From positions 1-64,000 of the forward strand of contig JBBRPH010000008.1 of NCBI GenBank assembly GCA_038228295.1: 64,000 bases of DNA, read 5' to 3'. Below, one piece after another: positions 51,656 to 60,820 of this stretch. A model generated the notes under the pieces. That model saw nothing but the letters and a program-made list of their open reading frames with translations, ran no database searches and was not told the origin of the DNA. The translations under genes were made by a program, and so were the position numbers. The stretch comes from JAICKM01 sp038228295. GTDB taxonomy: Bacteria; Chloroflexota; Chloroflexia; QHBQ01; JAICKM01. Within the stretch, counting starts at the first letter, position 1, and each line of letters starts with the position of its first letter.

Positions 51656-53908
51656 ATGCAAACGGACCAACTACCGCTGCTACCTCCGCCGGGGCGGGGG
51701 TCGGCCGGCTGGGCTTGGGCGCTGCTGGGCTCGCTGGCGCTGGCGGCGATCTACGCCCATGTTACACTGCTCAACCTCACGCAGGGCGTCGTCGGCGGGG
51801 ATATTGACGGCTACGAGAACCTCTGGAATACGTGGTGGCTCCACAAGGCGTTGTTCGACCTGCACCAGAACCCCTTTATCACCAACTACATCTACTATCC
51901 CAGCGGGGTCCAGTTCTACTTTCATACCTTTAACCCGATCAGTGGACTGTTTATCCAGCCGCTGAACCTGACGTTGGGTTACATCCCGGCGATCAACCTG
52001 CTGGTTGTGGGGCTGCTGACGGCGGCGACCCTGTTTGCTTTTCTCTTCCTGCGCGATTGGGTAGGGAACGCGCCGGCCGCGTTTGCCGGGGCGGCGCTGT
52101 TTACCTACGGTCACCGCCTAGTGGTGGAATATTATCTGGCTGGGCAGACCGAACGCCTCTCTGTCGAGTGGTTCCCGCTCTACCTGTTTTGCCTATTTCG
52201 CGCCCTGTTTGGTGTGCCGGTTTGGGGACCGGACGGTACGCCGCAGCCGCTCGACCGCCGACGCTGGGGGTTGTGGGCCGTCCTGGCGGCGCTGACCCTG
52301 GTCGCTATGTCGTTAGCCGACTGGCAGTATGTGATGATCACCGTCTTCATGACCTTGCTCCTCTTCGCCTTCCTCATGCTGACGCGGCGTTCCCGGCCGG
52401 AAAAGCGGCTCCTATTCGGCAAACTGGCGCTGGTAGGTTCGCTCTACACCGTGCTGATCCTGCCGTTGTTGTGGCCGACTGTGCAGAATGCGCTCGCCAA
52501 TCCCTGGTTGAGTGTGGGCTACCAGAGTGCGCTGCATTCCACCGATCTGCTGGACCTGCTGGGGCCGGGACCGGCCAATCCCGGCTATTTGGCACTGGCG
52601 GCGGCCCTGTTCGGCCTCTGGACGGCGCGACGCGGGCCGGGGCGCACTATAGTCGCGTTCTGGGCGCTCGCCACGGTCGCCTTTTACCTGATGGCGTTTG
52701 GCCCCGAACTGATCGTCGGCGGGCAAAAGACCGGCATTCCGCTGCCTTATGCCGTGTTGCAAAATCTGCCCGTCTTCAGTATTGGGCGCGACCCGGCGCG
52801 CTATACGCTCGTGCCGCGCCTGGGTATCGGGCTGCTGGCGGCCTACGGGCTGCGGGCCGTGTTCGCCTGGGCGCGAGTGCAGCCGTGGCGCGTGCGGTTG
52901 GGCGGCGGTGCGGTGCGGCGCGTGGCGCTGACTGGAGCGCTGGCTGGGTTTCTGGCGCTGAACCTGGGCGGCTTCGCGCAGGCGGCAGCCGGCGCGCATA
53001 TCGATCCGCCGGAGTGGTCGCCGTTTTTCCAGCAGGTGGCGCAAGACCCTACCCCCTATGCGCTGTTAGAACTGCCCCTGTTCACCGAAAAGGGGCGTGG
53101 CGAAGACCACTACCAGCTATACCAAGTGGTACATGGCAAGCCGCGCCTGGGCGGACGCTATGCCCGCGACCATAAGCTCACCAACCCGGATAATTTCGTC
53201 AAGACGGCGGGCCTCTTCCGCGACTTCTGGTTGCTGGATTCGTCGGCGGCGGGGCGGGCGGCGGCCTATCCCGCGCAGGACTTTGTGGCGAGCACCGATT
53301 ATGCCAAGCAAGGATTGGCGATCCTGAACTATTACCAAGTGGGCTATATTGTGGTCTACAAGGCCGCCCTGTCGGCGGATTGGCACGAAGCGGCGTTCCA
53401 GGGGATCCTGGCCCAGGTGCTGGGGCCGGGGGTGCAGCCGACGTATGAGGATGGCCTGTTGCGCGCCTATAAGGTGCCTGCCGGCCCGCCCGCCGCCGAT
53501 CCGCTCACCCTGGACACCGGTGCCGGCTGGTATCCCGCCGAGACGGATGCCGGCGGAGCGTTTCGCTGGGCCGATACCACGTCGCCGGTTCGCGATGGGC
53601 CGCCGCAGGCTGGCGAACTCTATAGCTTGAACCTGACGACCCAGCCGCTGCCGGCCACGCTACACGCGACGGTGTTTGCGTTCAAGGCAGCGCACCGGGT
53701 GGCTGTGCGCCTGAACGGCACGCTGCTCACCACGCTCACCCTCGTGCCCACGGCGGGGCCACAGACGCTAAACCTGCCGCTCACCCTAGCGCCGGGGCGC
53801 AACACGCTGGCCTTTAGCAGCCCCGATCCGCCGACGACGACCGGCGATGCGCAGGATGCGCGCCGGCTCTCCTTTGGCCTGCGTGCGGTTCGTTTGACGC
53901 GCAGATAG
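51656..53908 (+). CDS. large polytopic membrane protein (YfhO/GT-C-like)
   Basis: 750 residues from the ATG at 51656. About ten membrane segments span residues 20-430, and the C-terminal part (about 440-750) is a large extracytoplasmic domain ending in beta-rich sequence. After the first membrane segment there is GDIDGYENLWNTWWL, like the acidic loop of GT-C glycosyltransferases. This suggests transfer of a lipid-linked sugar on the outside of the membrane. Family assignment is by topology and the loop only. No neighbour points to the acceptor. Confidence 0.7.
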   Translation: MQTDQLPLLPPPGRGSAGWAWALLGSLALAAIYAHVTLLNLTQGVVGGDIDGYENLWNTWWLHKALFDLHQNPFITNYIYYPSGVQFYFHTFNPISGLFIQPLNLTLGYIPAINLLVVGLLTAATLFAFLFLRDWVGNAPAAFAGAALFTYGHRLVVEYYLAGQTERLSVEWFPLYLFCLFRALFGVPVWGPDGTPQPLDRRRWGLWAVLAALTLVAMSLADWQYVMITVFMTLLLFAFLMLTRRSRPEKRLLFGKLALVGSLYTVLILPLLWPTVQNALANPWLSVGYQSALHSTDLLDLLGPGPANPGYLALAAALFGLWTARRGPGRTIVAFWALATVAFYLMAFGPELIVGGQKTGIPLPYAVLQNLPVFSIGRDPARYTLVPRLGIGLLAAYGLRAVFAWARVQPWRVRLGGGAVRRVALTGALAGFLALNLGGFAQAAAGAHIDPPEWSPFFQQVAQDPTPYALLELPLFTEKGRGEDHYQLYQVVHGKPRLGGRYARDHKLTNPDNFVKTAGLFRDFWLLDSSAAGRAAAYPAQDFVASTDYAKQGLAILNYYQVGYIVVYKAALSADWHEAAFQGILAQVLGPGVQPTYEDGLLRAYKVPAGPPAADPLTLDTGAGWYPAETDAGGAFRWADTTSPVRDGPPQAGELYSLNLTTQPLPATLHATVFAFKAAHRVAVRLNGTLLTTLTLVPTAGPQTLNLPLTLAPGRNTLAFSSPDPPTTTGDAQDARRLSFGLRAVRLTRR

Positions 53909-53993
53909 GCGCACCAATTTTAGCCTACTGTGTAACTCCAGTGCTGTAATAATCTCTCGCTACCTACCCACCTACCATAGCCCACCCAAAGTT

Positions 53994-54023
53994 AAGAGCC
54001 GCCTCGTCTACCGAGCGGCTCTT
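53994..54023. terminator. bidirectional hairpin between convergent genes
   Basis: AAGAGCCGC pairs with GCGGCTCTT around a short inner stem. It lies between the plus-strand membrane gene and the minus-strand toxin gene and could end both transcripts. Confidence 0.75.
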
Positions 54024-54033
54024 ATAATGCTTC

Positions 54034-54246
54034 CTAATCCGCGTGCTCGATACCTGCCTGCTTTAGCAGGCGTAACAACAAACTATCATCTATATCACCC
54101 TTATGGGGATTAGGTATACGGAGCTTCATTAGCCCGTCACTGCTGATCATATATTGATGATTTCCACCGGGACGTGGCTCTGTCCAACCGAGTTGTTTTA
54201 GATAGCGGATAAGTTTGGGGCGTTTGATCGGGCCGACTGGCGGCAT
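54034..54246 (-). CDS. hicA: HicA-like mRNA interferase (toxin)
   Basis: 70 residues. KLIRYLKQLGWTEPRPGGNH (positions 11-30), with H30 and the later IPNPHKGDIDDSLLLRLLKQ, is the HicA double-stranded-RNA-binding-like fold with its catalytic His. HicA cleaves mRNA and is neutralised by HicB. The ATG overlaps the stop of the antitoxin gene by one base (TAATG), so the two are coupled. The antitoxin comes first, which is the less usual order for hicAB. Confidence 0.9.
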   Translation of the reverse strand: MPPVGPIKRPKLIRYLKQLGWTEPRPGGNHQYMISSDGLMKLRIPNPHKGDIDDSLLLRLLKQAGIEHAD

Positions 54247-54704
54247 TAAGCTGCCGCCTGGTTAAGATCGATCCCGTCTAGCGGCGGGATCGGCGTACCA
54301 TCCCGCCGGTGGAGCATGATCCAGCCATGCAGGACCGACGCTAACTCGTCGCGGCACAGGGCTTGGGTGGCCTCATTAGCCCACACCCCTTGCAGCCCAG
54401 GCACGACTCCGTAGATCGTGCCGTTGTCTAGCTCTTCGTAGGTAGCCCGCTTTAACGCCGCTTGTAGATAGGCGGCCTCTGGAGGATCAAGCTGGGCCAG
54501 CAGTTCGGCAAGGGAGAGCAACGGCCCGCCAGGGGCTGTCGCTACATCATACGCACGAATATCCTCTAGTTCTTCTAGTAGATCGGGGTTGGCTAGGAGT
54601 TCTTCAACAGCGCGGCTAGTTAGTTCTTTTGGCGATACACCGAGCGTCTGGGCTACCTCGTACAAGCGCGCCTGTTGTTCATTGGATAAGCCCGGCAAAT
54701 TCAT
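54246..54704 (-). CDS. hicB: HicB-like antitoxin with N-terminal helical domain
   Basis: 152 residues. The C-terminal half (about 85-150) matches the HicB RNase-H-like fold (YEELDNGTIYGVVPGLQGVW, EATQALCRDELASVLHGWIM, IPPLDGI). The N-terminal half (MNLPGLSNEQQARLYEVAQT, LGVSPKELTSRAVEELL) looks like a ribbon-helix-helix or other small DNA-binding domain, and a middle piece (YDVATAPGGPLLSLAELLAQ) resembles short antitoxin tails. Usual HicB has its DNA-binding domain at the C-terminus, so this order is unusual. AAAGGTG precedes the ATG. Confidence 0.8.
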   Translation of the reverse strand: MNLPGLSNEQQARLYEVAQTLGVSPKELTSRAVEELLANPDLLEELEDIRAYDVATAPGGPLLSLAELLAQLDPPEAAYLQAALKRATYEELDNGTIYGVVPGLQGVWANEATQALCRDELASVLHGWIMLHRRDGTPIPPLDGIDLNQAAA

Positions 54705-54770
54705 ATTAGTGCACCTTTTCTAGCGTTTGTGCCCGGATCTACTCCACGTAGCTGTCACGGTCTCGTATGC

Positions 54771-54801
54771 TTATAACATGGAGAACGGCTCTCACTGTCA
54801 A
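54771..54801 (-). promoter_or_regulatory. candidate hicBA promoter with imperfect palindrome
   Basis: On the minus strand TTGACA (54801-54796), a 19-bp spacer and TTATAA (54776-54771). The imperfect palindrome GAGAACGGCTCTC (54781-54793) lies between them and could be the HicB operator. Confidence 0.4.
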
Positions 54802-54829
54802 TGGGGTTCTGTAATAGGAGGAGTACGCA

Positions 54830-55426
54830 ATGGAACTGACCGCGGCGATCCGCAAGCGGCGCATGGTGCGCCATTTCACCGTTGAGCCGGTGGACCCCGC
54901 CGTGGTGGCGCGGCTGATCGAGCTGACCCGCCACGCGCCGAGCGCCGGCTTTACGCAGGGGCAGGCGTTTATCACCATCACGCGGCCCGATCTGAAGGGG
55001 GCCATCGCCGCCATCTGCCATGAAGAGCATTACACCGGCGGTGGCTTCCACCCGTTTATCTCCGAAGCGCCGCTACTGGTGATCCCCTGCACCAGCGAAG
55101 CAGCCTACCGGCGGCGTTATCAGGAGGCGGATAAGGGTGGTCCTGAGTCGGAGGTGACGTGGCCGGTGCCCTATTGGCACATGGACATCGGTTGTGCCGT
55201 GCAGATCCTGCTGTTAGGGGTAGTGGATGCGGGGTTGAGTGCCGCGTTCGCCGGTATCATTGAGCCGCAAGATGCCGCTGCGCTGCGGGCCTTACTGCGC
55301 ATCCCAGCGGATGTGCTACCGGTCGGGGTCATTCCCATCGGCCACGGTGCTCCGGATAAGCCGTCGGGATCGTTGGCGCGCGGCCGCAAAGTGGCGGCGG
55401 AGTATCACCACCAAGAGGGCTGGTAA
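54830..55426 (+). CDS. nitroreductase family flavoprotein
   Basis: 198 residues. The FMN-binding start RKRRMVRHFTVEPVDPAVVA and the HAPSAGFTQGQAFITIT segment (about 35-54) are typical; the dimer-type fold is complete. The family uses NAD(P)H and FMN to reduce nitro groups, quinones or related compounds. The C-terminal GVIPIGHGAPDKPSGSLARG is the usual end. AGGAGGAG lies before the ATG. No redox partner is adjacent. Confidence 0.92.
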   Translation: MELTAAIRKRRMVRHFTVEPVDPAVVARLIELTRHAPSAGFTQGQAFITITRPDLKGAIAAICHEEHYTGGGFHPFISEAPLLVIPCTSEAAYRRRYQEADKGGPESEVTWPVPYWHMDIGCAVQILLLGVVDAGLSAAFAGIIEPQDAAALRALLRIPADVLPVGVIPIGHGAPDKPSGSLARGRKVAAEYHHQEGW

Positions 55427-55432
55427 GGTCGT

Positions 55433-56473
55433 TTAGGCGCCGTCGGCGGTCGCTTCCAGCAGCCATTTGTCTTGCACCAGCGGCACGACGCGCGTCACGG
55501 TGAAGCCCGCGCTACTCAGCAGGTGGCGATACTCGGCTGCGCTGCGTTCGCGCCCACTGCCCAGCACCAGCATATTCACATCGTACTCGATAACCTCGGT
55601 TGGCGCGGTAATGCGCTCCGGCAGCAAGCGTTCGATAACTAGTAGCTTGCCCGTCGCGCTGATCGCGGCTTTGCAGTTCGCTAGAATGCGATGGTTGTGG
55701 CTATCGTCCCAATCGTGCAGAATCTGGCAAAGTATAAAGTGATCACCGGCCGGCAGCGCGGCAAAGAAGTCGCCGACCACCGGCTCGTACTGGGCCGTTA
55801 GGCCGGCGGCTGCAAAAAAGTGTTCAGTGCCGTCGAGAATGGGCGCGGTATCAAATAGCACACCGGTGGCCTGCGGATACTGCGCCATGATGGGGGCCAG
55901 TAGGGTGCCGTAGCCTCCGCCCACGTCTACAATGCGGCGAGCCGCACTGAAATCATAGTTCGCTAACAGGGCTTTGGCGGTCATGGTCGCTAGCCGGACC
56001 ATAAAGTTATTAAAAATATCATCCAGTTGCGGTTTGTCAGCCAGGTAGCTGAAAAAGTCGGTCGCGAACGCTTGCTGGAAGGCGTTGTCGCCGCTTTGCA
56101 CGCTGGTTAGCAGGTGGCCCCAGGCCGGATAGAATAGCTCGCCGTGGATCACCGCCAAGCCGTGCAGTGAGCTGGGCACCAGGGTTTGTAGCCCTGCGCC
56201 CACCGGGGTCAAGCTGAAGCGGCCCGCCGCATCTTCGGCCAGTACGCCACAACTCACCAAGCCCCGCAGCACCCGGCCCAACGGCTCGGCTTGCGTGCCG
56301 GTGGCGGCCGCTAAGTCGGCGGTTGTCTGTAGCCCCCGGCTAATATGATCGGCCAGCGTGAGCTTGGCGGCGATATAGATCAGTTGGCTGGGCGCGTAGC
56401 CGTGGATCAAGTTCAACAGCTGGGCCGCCGGCGGGGGAGTGCTAGAGGCTGGGGCTGGGACAGAGTCCGACAT
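55433..56473 (-). CDS. COMT-type O-methyltransferase
   Basis: 346 residues from the ATG at 56473. The N-terminal winged-helix dimerisation domain (about 15-100) is followed by a SAM domain with VDVGGGYGTLLAPI (about 185-198) and the catalytic-base region ILCQILHDWDDSHN (His of LHDWDD). The family methylates hydroxyls of phenols, N-acetylserotonin and antibiotic or pigment precursors. The substrate is not indicated by the neighbours. It is convergent with the nitroreductase gene, 7 bp apart. Confidence 0.93.
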   Translation of the reverse strand: MSDSVPAPASSTPPPAAQLLNLIHGYAPSQLIYIAAKLTLADHISRGLQTTADLAAATGTQAEPLGRVLRGLVSCGVLAEDAAGRFSLTPVGAGLQTLVPSSLHGLAVIHGELFYPAWGHLLTSVQSGDNAFQQAFATDFFSYLADKPQLDDIFNNFMVRLATMTAKALLANYDFSAARRIVDVGGGYGTLLAPIMAQYPQATGVLFDTAPILDGTEHFFAAAGLTAQYEPVVGDFFAALPAGDHFILCQILHDWDDSHNHRILANCKAAISATGKLLVIERLLPERITAPTEVIEYDVNMLVLGSGRERSAAEYRHLLSSAGFTVTRVVPLVQDKWLLEATADGA

Positions 56474-56617
56474 ACAGGGATGCTCCAATCAGCGTTGTGC
56501 CGGGCGACAGCCTGCGGCAAGAATGGATGGGCGCTAGCTCACCGGCGGCGCGACTACCTGGTTCTCCATATACTAGCATAGATTGCCCGCCCCAGCAAGG
56601 TTCCGTTAGGCTTACTG

Positions 56618-56647
56618 TTGACACCGCTTATAATTCTGTGTCATAAT
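56618..56647 (+). promoter_or_regulatory. candidate promoter of the small helical protein gene
   Basis: TTGACA, an 18-bp spacer and CATAAT, about 70 bp before the ATG at 56718. Confidence 0.6.
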
Positions 56648-56717
56648 GTGCCGACCGGCGATTGGGTGCCGTCATCTGGTAGTAAGGTTAAGGTAGCTTA
56701 ACGATAGGGACCGCAAT

Positions 56718-57158
56718 ATGTCGAAAGCCGGCGGGCTGTGGTTATCCGATCTCATCCTCACGCATCTTGACTCGCTGGCGACCGAAGCGGTAGCAATAGC
56801 GCAGGCGCAGGTGCCCTGGTACCAGACCTTGCCGATGAGCGTGGCTCTTGAGATTTTCGTGAATACCTACCGTGCGCTGGCGGAGACCTGTGCCGCCGAT
56901 GATGTTGAGCCGATGCGAACTTATGTATCACAGGTGATTGAGGACCGCATCCGTGGTGGCGCGCCCGCCGAAGGGCTGATTGCGCTGGCAACCCTGCTGG
57001 AAGGCACTATCCATCGCTTGATCAACCGGGAAAGCAGCGCTGACCCGCTCTGGGCAGCACAGGTCAGCCGGCAACTGATGGGGCAGACCAAAAGCATCCG
57101 TATGCTCATGAGTGGGATTAACCTGAGGCTGGCGACCCAGCCGCGTGATCGCTTGTAA
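56718..57158 (+). CDS. small helical protein, possibly RsbRD-N-like sensor domain
   Basis: 146 residues, all-helical in appearance and soluble. The pattern resembles the N-terminal sensor domain of RsbR-type proteins (RsbRD_N) only faintly: LILTHLDSLATEAVAIAQAQ, PMSVALEIFVNTYRALAETC, LIALATLLEGTIHRLIN. It has no output domain. It has its own promoter and is followed 18 bp later by an unrecognised gene. The assignment is tentative. Confidence 0.55.
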   Translation: MSKAGGLWLSDLILTHLDSLATEAVAIAQAQVPWYQTLPMSVALEIFVNTYRALAETCAADDVEPMRTYVSQVIEDRIRGGAPAEGLIALATLLEGTIHRLINRESSADPLWAAQVSRQLMGQTKSIRMLMSGINLRLATQPRDRL

Positions 57159-57176
57159 TATTAGCCCAGAGCCGCT

Positions 57177-58019
57177 ATGTCGCTTGCCCGCCTCCGCCGC
57201 ATTTCCTACCTTTTCCCTGACACCAGCGCAGCGGATCGTCGCTTTTTCGCCGACTTGGCCTTGCTGCTGGGGGAAGTGCCCGGCTGCCGGGTGGGGGCGA
57301 GCGGCGTAACATTGCCGGTCACGCCGGGTGCGGCGTTACCGGGCACGGCGATCATCGCCACCGCTGTGTCGCGCCCGATGGTTTTGCTAGCTGCCGATCT
57401 GCCGCTGGATGTGGATTGCGGAGGTTTACGGCTCTATAGCACGGCTACCGACTCCGCCGCCGGAGCGCACTCGGTTACGGCGGGTGCGCCGCCGCCGGTT
57501 CCTGCCTTACCACCCGCCGAAGTCTACGCACGGCTGCAAGGTCATATCATGCGGCTGGACCATACCGGCCTCAACATCCCGGTGAACTACCTGACCCGCG
57601 CCGCCTGGGACGGGCTACTGACCGGCCTGGCGAGCGTCGCGGCAATCTATCGCTACCCAACGGGTGAGGATTGGCCGTTTATCCTGCCGACCACCCATGA
57701 CGAGTATAGCGCCGAAATCCGCGATTTCAATGCGGTACGTGAGCCGAAATGGGAACTGGTCTACGACGGCTGGGCGAGCGATCCGGTGATCCAGATCGAT
57801 CTGGAAACCGACTTGACCCGCACAGAGCTAGAGGCGCTGTTTCCCGCGCCCTACGGCCAGGCGTTTCCCGACCTGGCGGCCTACTTCCGTAGCGTCTATT
57901 TGGCCCATCCCTGGCCGCACCTGTTGATCCGCTGCGACTTGCGCTATCGCAGCGGCGGTCCCTCGGATTGGGAAACCGGCGCGTGGCTGGTGACGGCAGG
58001 CGGACGGATCACGCCGTAG
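57177..58019 (+). CDS. hypothetical protein, 280 residues
   Basis: I do not recognise this protein. It has no signal peptide or membrane segment. The first half is Ala/Pro-rich. The second half (about 125-280) has many Trp/Tyr/Asp residues (IYRYPTGEDWPFILPTTHDE, WELVYDGWASDPVIQIDLET), as in a folded globular domain. It follows the helical protein gene by 18 bp, probably in the same transcript, and is convergent with the GT87-like gene, 6 bp apart. Confidence 0.65.
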   Translation: MSLARLRRISYLFPDTSAADRRFFADLALLLGEVPGCRVGASGVTLPVTPGAALPGTAIIATAVSRPMVLLAADLPLDVDCGGLRLYSTATDSAAGAHSVTAGAPPPVPALPPAEVYARLQGHIMRLDHTGLNIPVNYLTRAAWDGLLTGLASVAAIYRYPTGEDWPFILPTTHDEYSAEIRDFNAVREPKWELVYDGWASDPVIQIDLETDLTRTELEALFPAPYGQAFPDLAAYFRSVYLAHPWPHLLIRCDLRYRSGGPSDWETGAWLVTAGGRITP

Positions 58020-58025
58020 CTGGGA

Positions 58026-59375
58026 CTATGATGTGCCGGCTGAGGAACTGCGTTGGAGCAGGGCTAGACCCGCTTCCTCCTTATCCAATCCGCGCTGCAT
58101 ATAGAGTAAAGGCAAGAGTAATAGTGTACTTAAGTGTGGCAGAACTGTTCCCAATCCGAAGGGCATAAAAATGATGACTAGTGATGCGCTACTAAAGGCG
58201 ACACCAAATAGTGCGAGAATGCCTAATATGGATGCACTAAGCCAAGGAAAGCATAAGACACTGAATAGCGTCCCGTATAAAATAAAGAGGAAGCGGGTTT
58301 GGTAATAGCTGCGATTACGAAACAGCCACAATGTTGCTGGTAGCAAATAAATATTTTCATATTGCAAATACGTGGGTAGTATTACTTGTGTGAGCGTAAG
58401 TGCGACCACCATTGCTGTTATGAAGGTGGGCGAATCGGGTCTAATAATCCGTGTATGCCAACTGATCCAGAGTAACAAGCCGCAGTAAGTTATGCCACCT
58501 ATTACTAACAACCACCCCGGCAACAAGTGCGAGAATGCTCTTTGTGCGCTTGTGTTTTGGACATAACGAAGTGTGGAGACGACAAATTTGACTACCCAGC
58601 CCGGCAGTAACACTTCTGCGCCGATAGCCAGGATCGTTAGGGTGGCTGTAAAGCTAATTACTAGGTCGCGACGACGTGACCACGCCGCAAAGGCCCAAAT
58701 GGTAAGTAACAGTATCACTCCCCAGCTTTCCTGTGGTTTAATGGTACTTAGTGCAAGCAATACACCACCCAGCCTATAACGCTGCTTGATAATACAGCAC
58801 ATAGCTACGATCAAGAAAAAATAGGTCGGGGCGGTTAACTGCTGCACGCGCGCAATTTCCAAGGTAGGTGGGGCAACGAGGGCTATGATGCCTACTGCCC
58901 ACGTTGGTATTTGAGTTACAGTACGGCTCCACAACAGAGTTCCTAATGCCACTAGACTAGGAAACAGCCAGCGGGTAATCTCCTGTACGTGCATAAAGTC
59001 GAACAGGGCAAGGGGAGCCAACAAGAACACAACGTAGAGTGGGTGGCTGAAGACGGCAGTTTCGGACAACTGCTCGCCGGGTGCTGGATCGCGCCCAAAA
59101 AACCCACGTTGGGATATAGCGAGTACGTCATCGCTATAAGGATTCTGGCGTTGCTGCAAGAGTAGCTGAGTGCCTGTCCAGCGGCTATAGAGATCCGAGA
59201 GATTACCTTGATCGTAACCGAGGCGGTGTGCTACTTGACGGTAGCTAGGGAGGAAAATACGTTCGTTGTATGCCAAAATACCGATGACCATTAAAGAGAG
59301 GATAGCGAAGAGTCTTGGCTGGAATCGCGCAAAGGTTGTGCCGGTTGTAGGCCGGTGTATGGGGAGTTCCTGCAT
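58026..59375 (-). CDS. GT87-like (DUF2029) polytopic membrane protein
   Basis: 449 residues with about ten to twelve membrane segments. After the first segment come DLYSRWTGTQLLLQQRQNPY and SDDVLAISQRGFF, the region where GT87-type mannosyltransferases carry their acidic loop. It is a probable polyprenyl-phosphate-sugar-dependent glycosyltransferase. Base composition is visibly AT-richer than the surrounding genes, so recent transfer is possible. A TATAAT box on the minus strand lies at 59433-59428. Confidence 0.75.
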   Translation of the reverse strand: MQELPIHRPTTGTTFARFQPRLFAILSLMVIGILAYNERIFLPSYRQVAHRLGYDQGNLSDLYSRWTGTQLLLQQRQNPYSDDVLAISQRGFFGRDPAPGEQLSETAVFSHPLYVVFLLAPLALFDFMHVQEITRWLFPSLVALGTLLWSRTVTQIPTWAVGIIALVAPPTLEIARVQQLTAPTYFFLIVAMCCIIKQRYRLGGVLLALSTIKPQESWGVILLLTIWAFAAWSRRRDLVISFTATLTILAIGAEVLLPGWVVKFVVSTLRYVQNTSAQRAFSHLLPGWLLVIGGITYCGLLLWISWHTRIIRPDSPTFITAMVVALTLTQVILPTYLQYENIYLLPATLWLFRNRSYYQTRFLFILYGTLFSVLCFPWLSASILGILALFGVAFSSASLVIIFMPFGLGTVLPHLSTLLLLPLLYMQRGLDKEEAGLALLQRSSSAGTS

Positions 59376-59684
59376 TTTCTCACCTTTACTTTAGGTTGGT
59401 TTTATGGTTGACGTTCTAAGCAGGATGATTATAGCAGAACTATACCGACTTGGCTATTACCTGGGCTGCACATGAACTGCGTGCTGCACCACTCCCCTCG
59501 CCGGGTATGGAACTTTATGCCCCGCGCTCCGCGCCGATGGACACAATGAGCTATGCCCGCCTACGGCGCGCCGCCGGTCGTACCCTGAAGCGCCGGTTGC
59601 ATATGTTGCGCCGCGCGCCGAAATCGGCTACACTATAGAAGTCACCTTGTTAGTCGGCGTTAGCTACAGAAAGGTAGCCTTTTC
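59376..59684. other. 309-bp gene-free stretch between divergent genes
   Basis: It holds a minus-strand TATAAT near 59430 and a plus-strand promoter at 59606-59634. A short open frame at 59450-59638 has no features of a real protein and is not called. Confidence 0.5.
59606..59634 (+). promoter_or_regulatory. candidate promoter of the membrane protein gene
   Basis: TTGCGC, a 17-bp spacer and TACACT, about 50 bp before the ATG at 59685. Confidence 0.45.
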
Positions 59685-60737
59685 ATGGCAACTGCTACCC
59701 AGTCAATCAACCGCACCCCCACCGTGGCCCCGGCGCCGGGCCGCCCGGTCAGTTCGATCCGCTTTGACGGCAGCATGATGGCCGTCTGTTGCTGGCTGAT
59801 CGGCGGGGTTTTTCTCGACACCTGGGCGCACTCCACCCTGGCGGTGCTGGATACCTTTTTCACTCCGTGGCACGCTGTACTGTACTCCGGTGCAACGGCG
59901 GTGGCGGCGTTCATCTTTGGGCCGATTATTTGGTATCATCGGCGGGGCTACGCCTGGGGGCAGGCGGTGCCGGCGGGCTATGAATTGTCGCTGGCCGGTA
60001 TTCTGCTGTTGGGCGTCTCCGGGGTGAGCGATATGCTCTGGCATATCGCGTTCGGTATTGAGCGCAACACGGACGCGGCGCTCAGTCCCACGCACCTGGC
60101 GGCGGCGTTTTCTATCGCACTGGTGGTCAGCGGCCCCTTGCGGGCGGCCTGGCGCCGGCCCGCTTCGGCGAACCCGGCCGGTTGGGCGACCCACTTTCCG
60201 CTGCTGCTCTCGTTCGGTTTCACCTTTATTATGGTGACACTCTTGACGCTCTTCGGTAATCCTTTCAAGAATACCCAAGTGATTGATGCGGTGCAGACCG
60301 AAGGCGGCCAGCAATTGTCGGTGACCAGCATCGTGTTCTATACAGCGCTCCTGATGGGCTTCTTGTTGTTTGCTGTGCGCCGTTGGCCCGCCTTGCCGTT
60401 TGGGGCGTTTGCTTTCGTGTTGGGGCTGGACGGCTTGATGCTCACTGCCACCGGTGCGCCGCCGACGGTGCCGCTGGTGTTGCTGCTGGCCGGCTTGGCG
60501 GCGGATGGGCTGCGCTTGCTGCTACACCCCTCGGCGGCGCGGGTCGGTGCGCTACGGGTGTTTGCTGTCTTGGTGCCGGTCGTGCTCTTCCTGCTCTACT
60601 TTGGTGCTCTGTACTTGACGGCCGGCATCCACTGGACGATCCATATGTGGCTCGGTTCCGTGGCCTGTGCGGCGATTGCCGGGTGGCTGATCAGCCTGCT
60701 GGTGGTGCCGCCGGCCGGATCGGGCGAAGGACTGTAA
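59685..60737 (+). CDS. polytopic membrane protein of unknown function
   Basis: 350 residues with about nine hydrophobic segments. The first 22 residues are polar. Segments such as GGVFLDTWAHSTLAVLDTFF, TPWHAVLY and GVSGVSDMLWHIAFGIERNT have conserved-looking His and Asp residues within or near the membrane, but I do not recognise a family. AAAGG lies before the ATG. It is followed 83 bp later by lipA. Confidence 0.7.
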   Translation: MATATQSINRTPTVAPAPGRPVSSIRFDGSMMAVCCWLIGGVFLDTWAHSTLAVLDTFFTPWHAVLYSGATAVAAFIFGPIIWYHRRGYAWGQAVPAGYELSLAGILLLGVSGVSDMLWHIAFGIERNTDAALSPTHLAAAFSIALVVSGPLRAAWRRPASANPAGWATHFPLLLSFGFTFIMVTLLTLFGNPFKNTQVIDAVQTEGGQQLSVTSIVFYTALLMGFLLFAVRRWPALPFGAFAFVLGLDGLMLTATGAPPTVPLVLLLAGLAADGLRLLLHPSAARVGALRVFAVLVPVVLFLLYFGALYLTAGIHWTIHMWLGSVACAAIAGWLISLLVVPPAGSGEGL

Positions 60738-60769
60738 GGGCGGCTACGGGTAGGTAGGGACGCTTGTGG

Positions 60770-60775
60770 TATAAT
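60770..60775 (+). promoter_or_regulatory. lipA -10 element
   Basis: Perfect TATAAT about 45 bp before the lipA ATG. The -35 is not convincing. Confidence 0.45.
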
Positions 60776-60820
60776 GGAGGGTACCGGCTTAATATTTATC
60801 GGCAAAGGATTGGTTAGCAC

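Noticed and set aside
59450..59638. 62-residue frame before the membrane protein gene
   Set aside because: It contains the promoter at 59606-59634, has no ribosome site and no recognisable motif.
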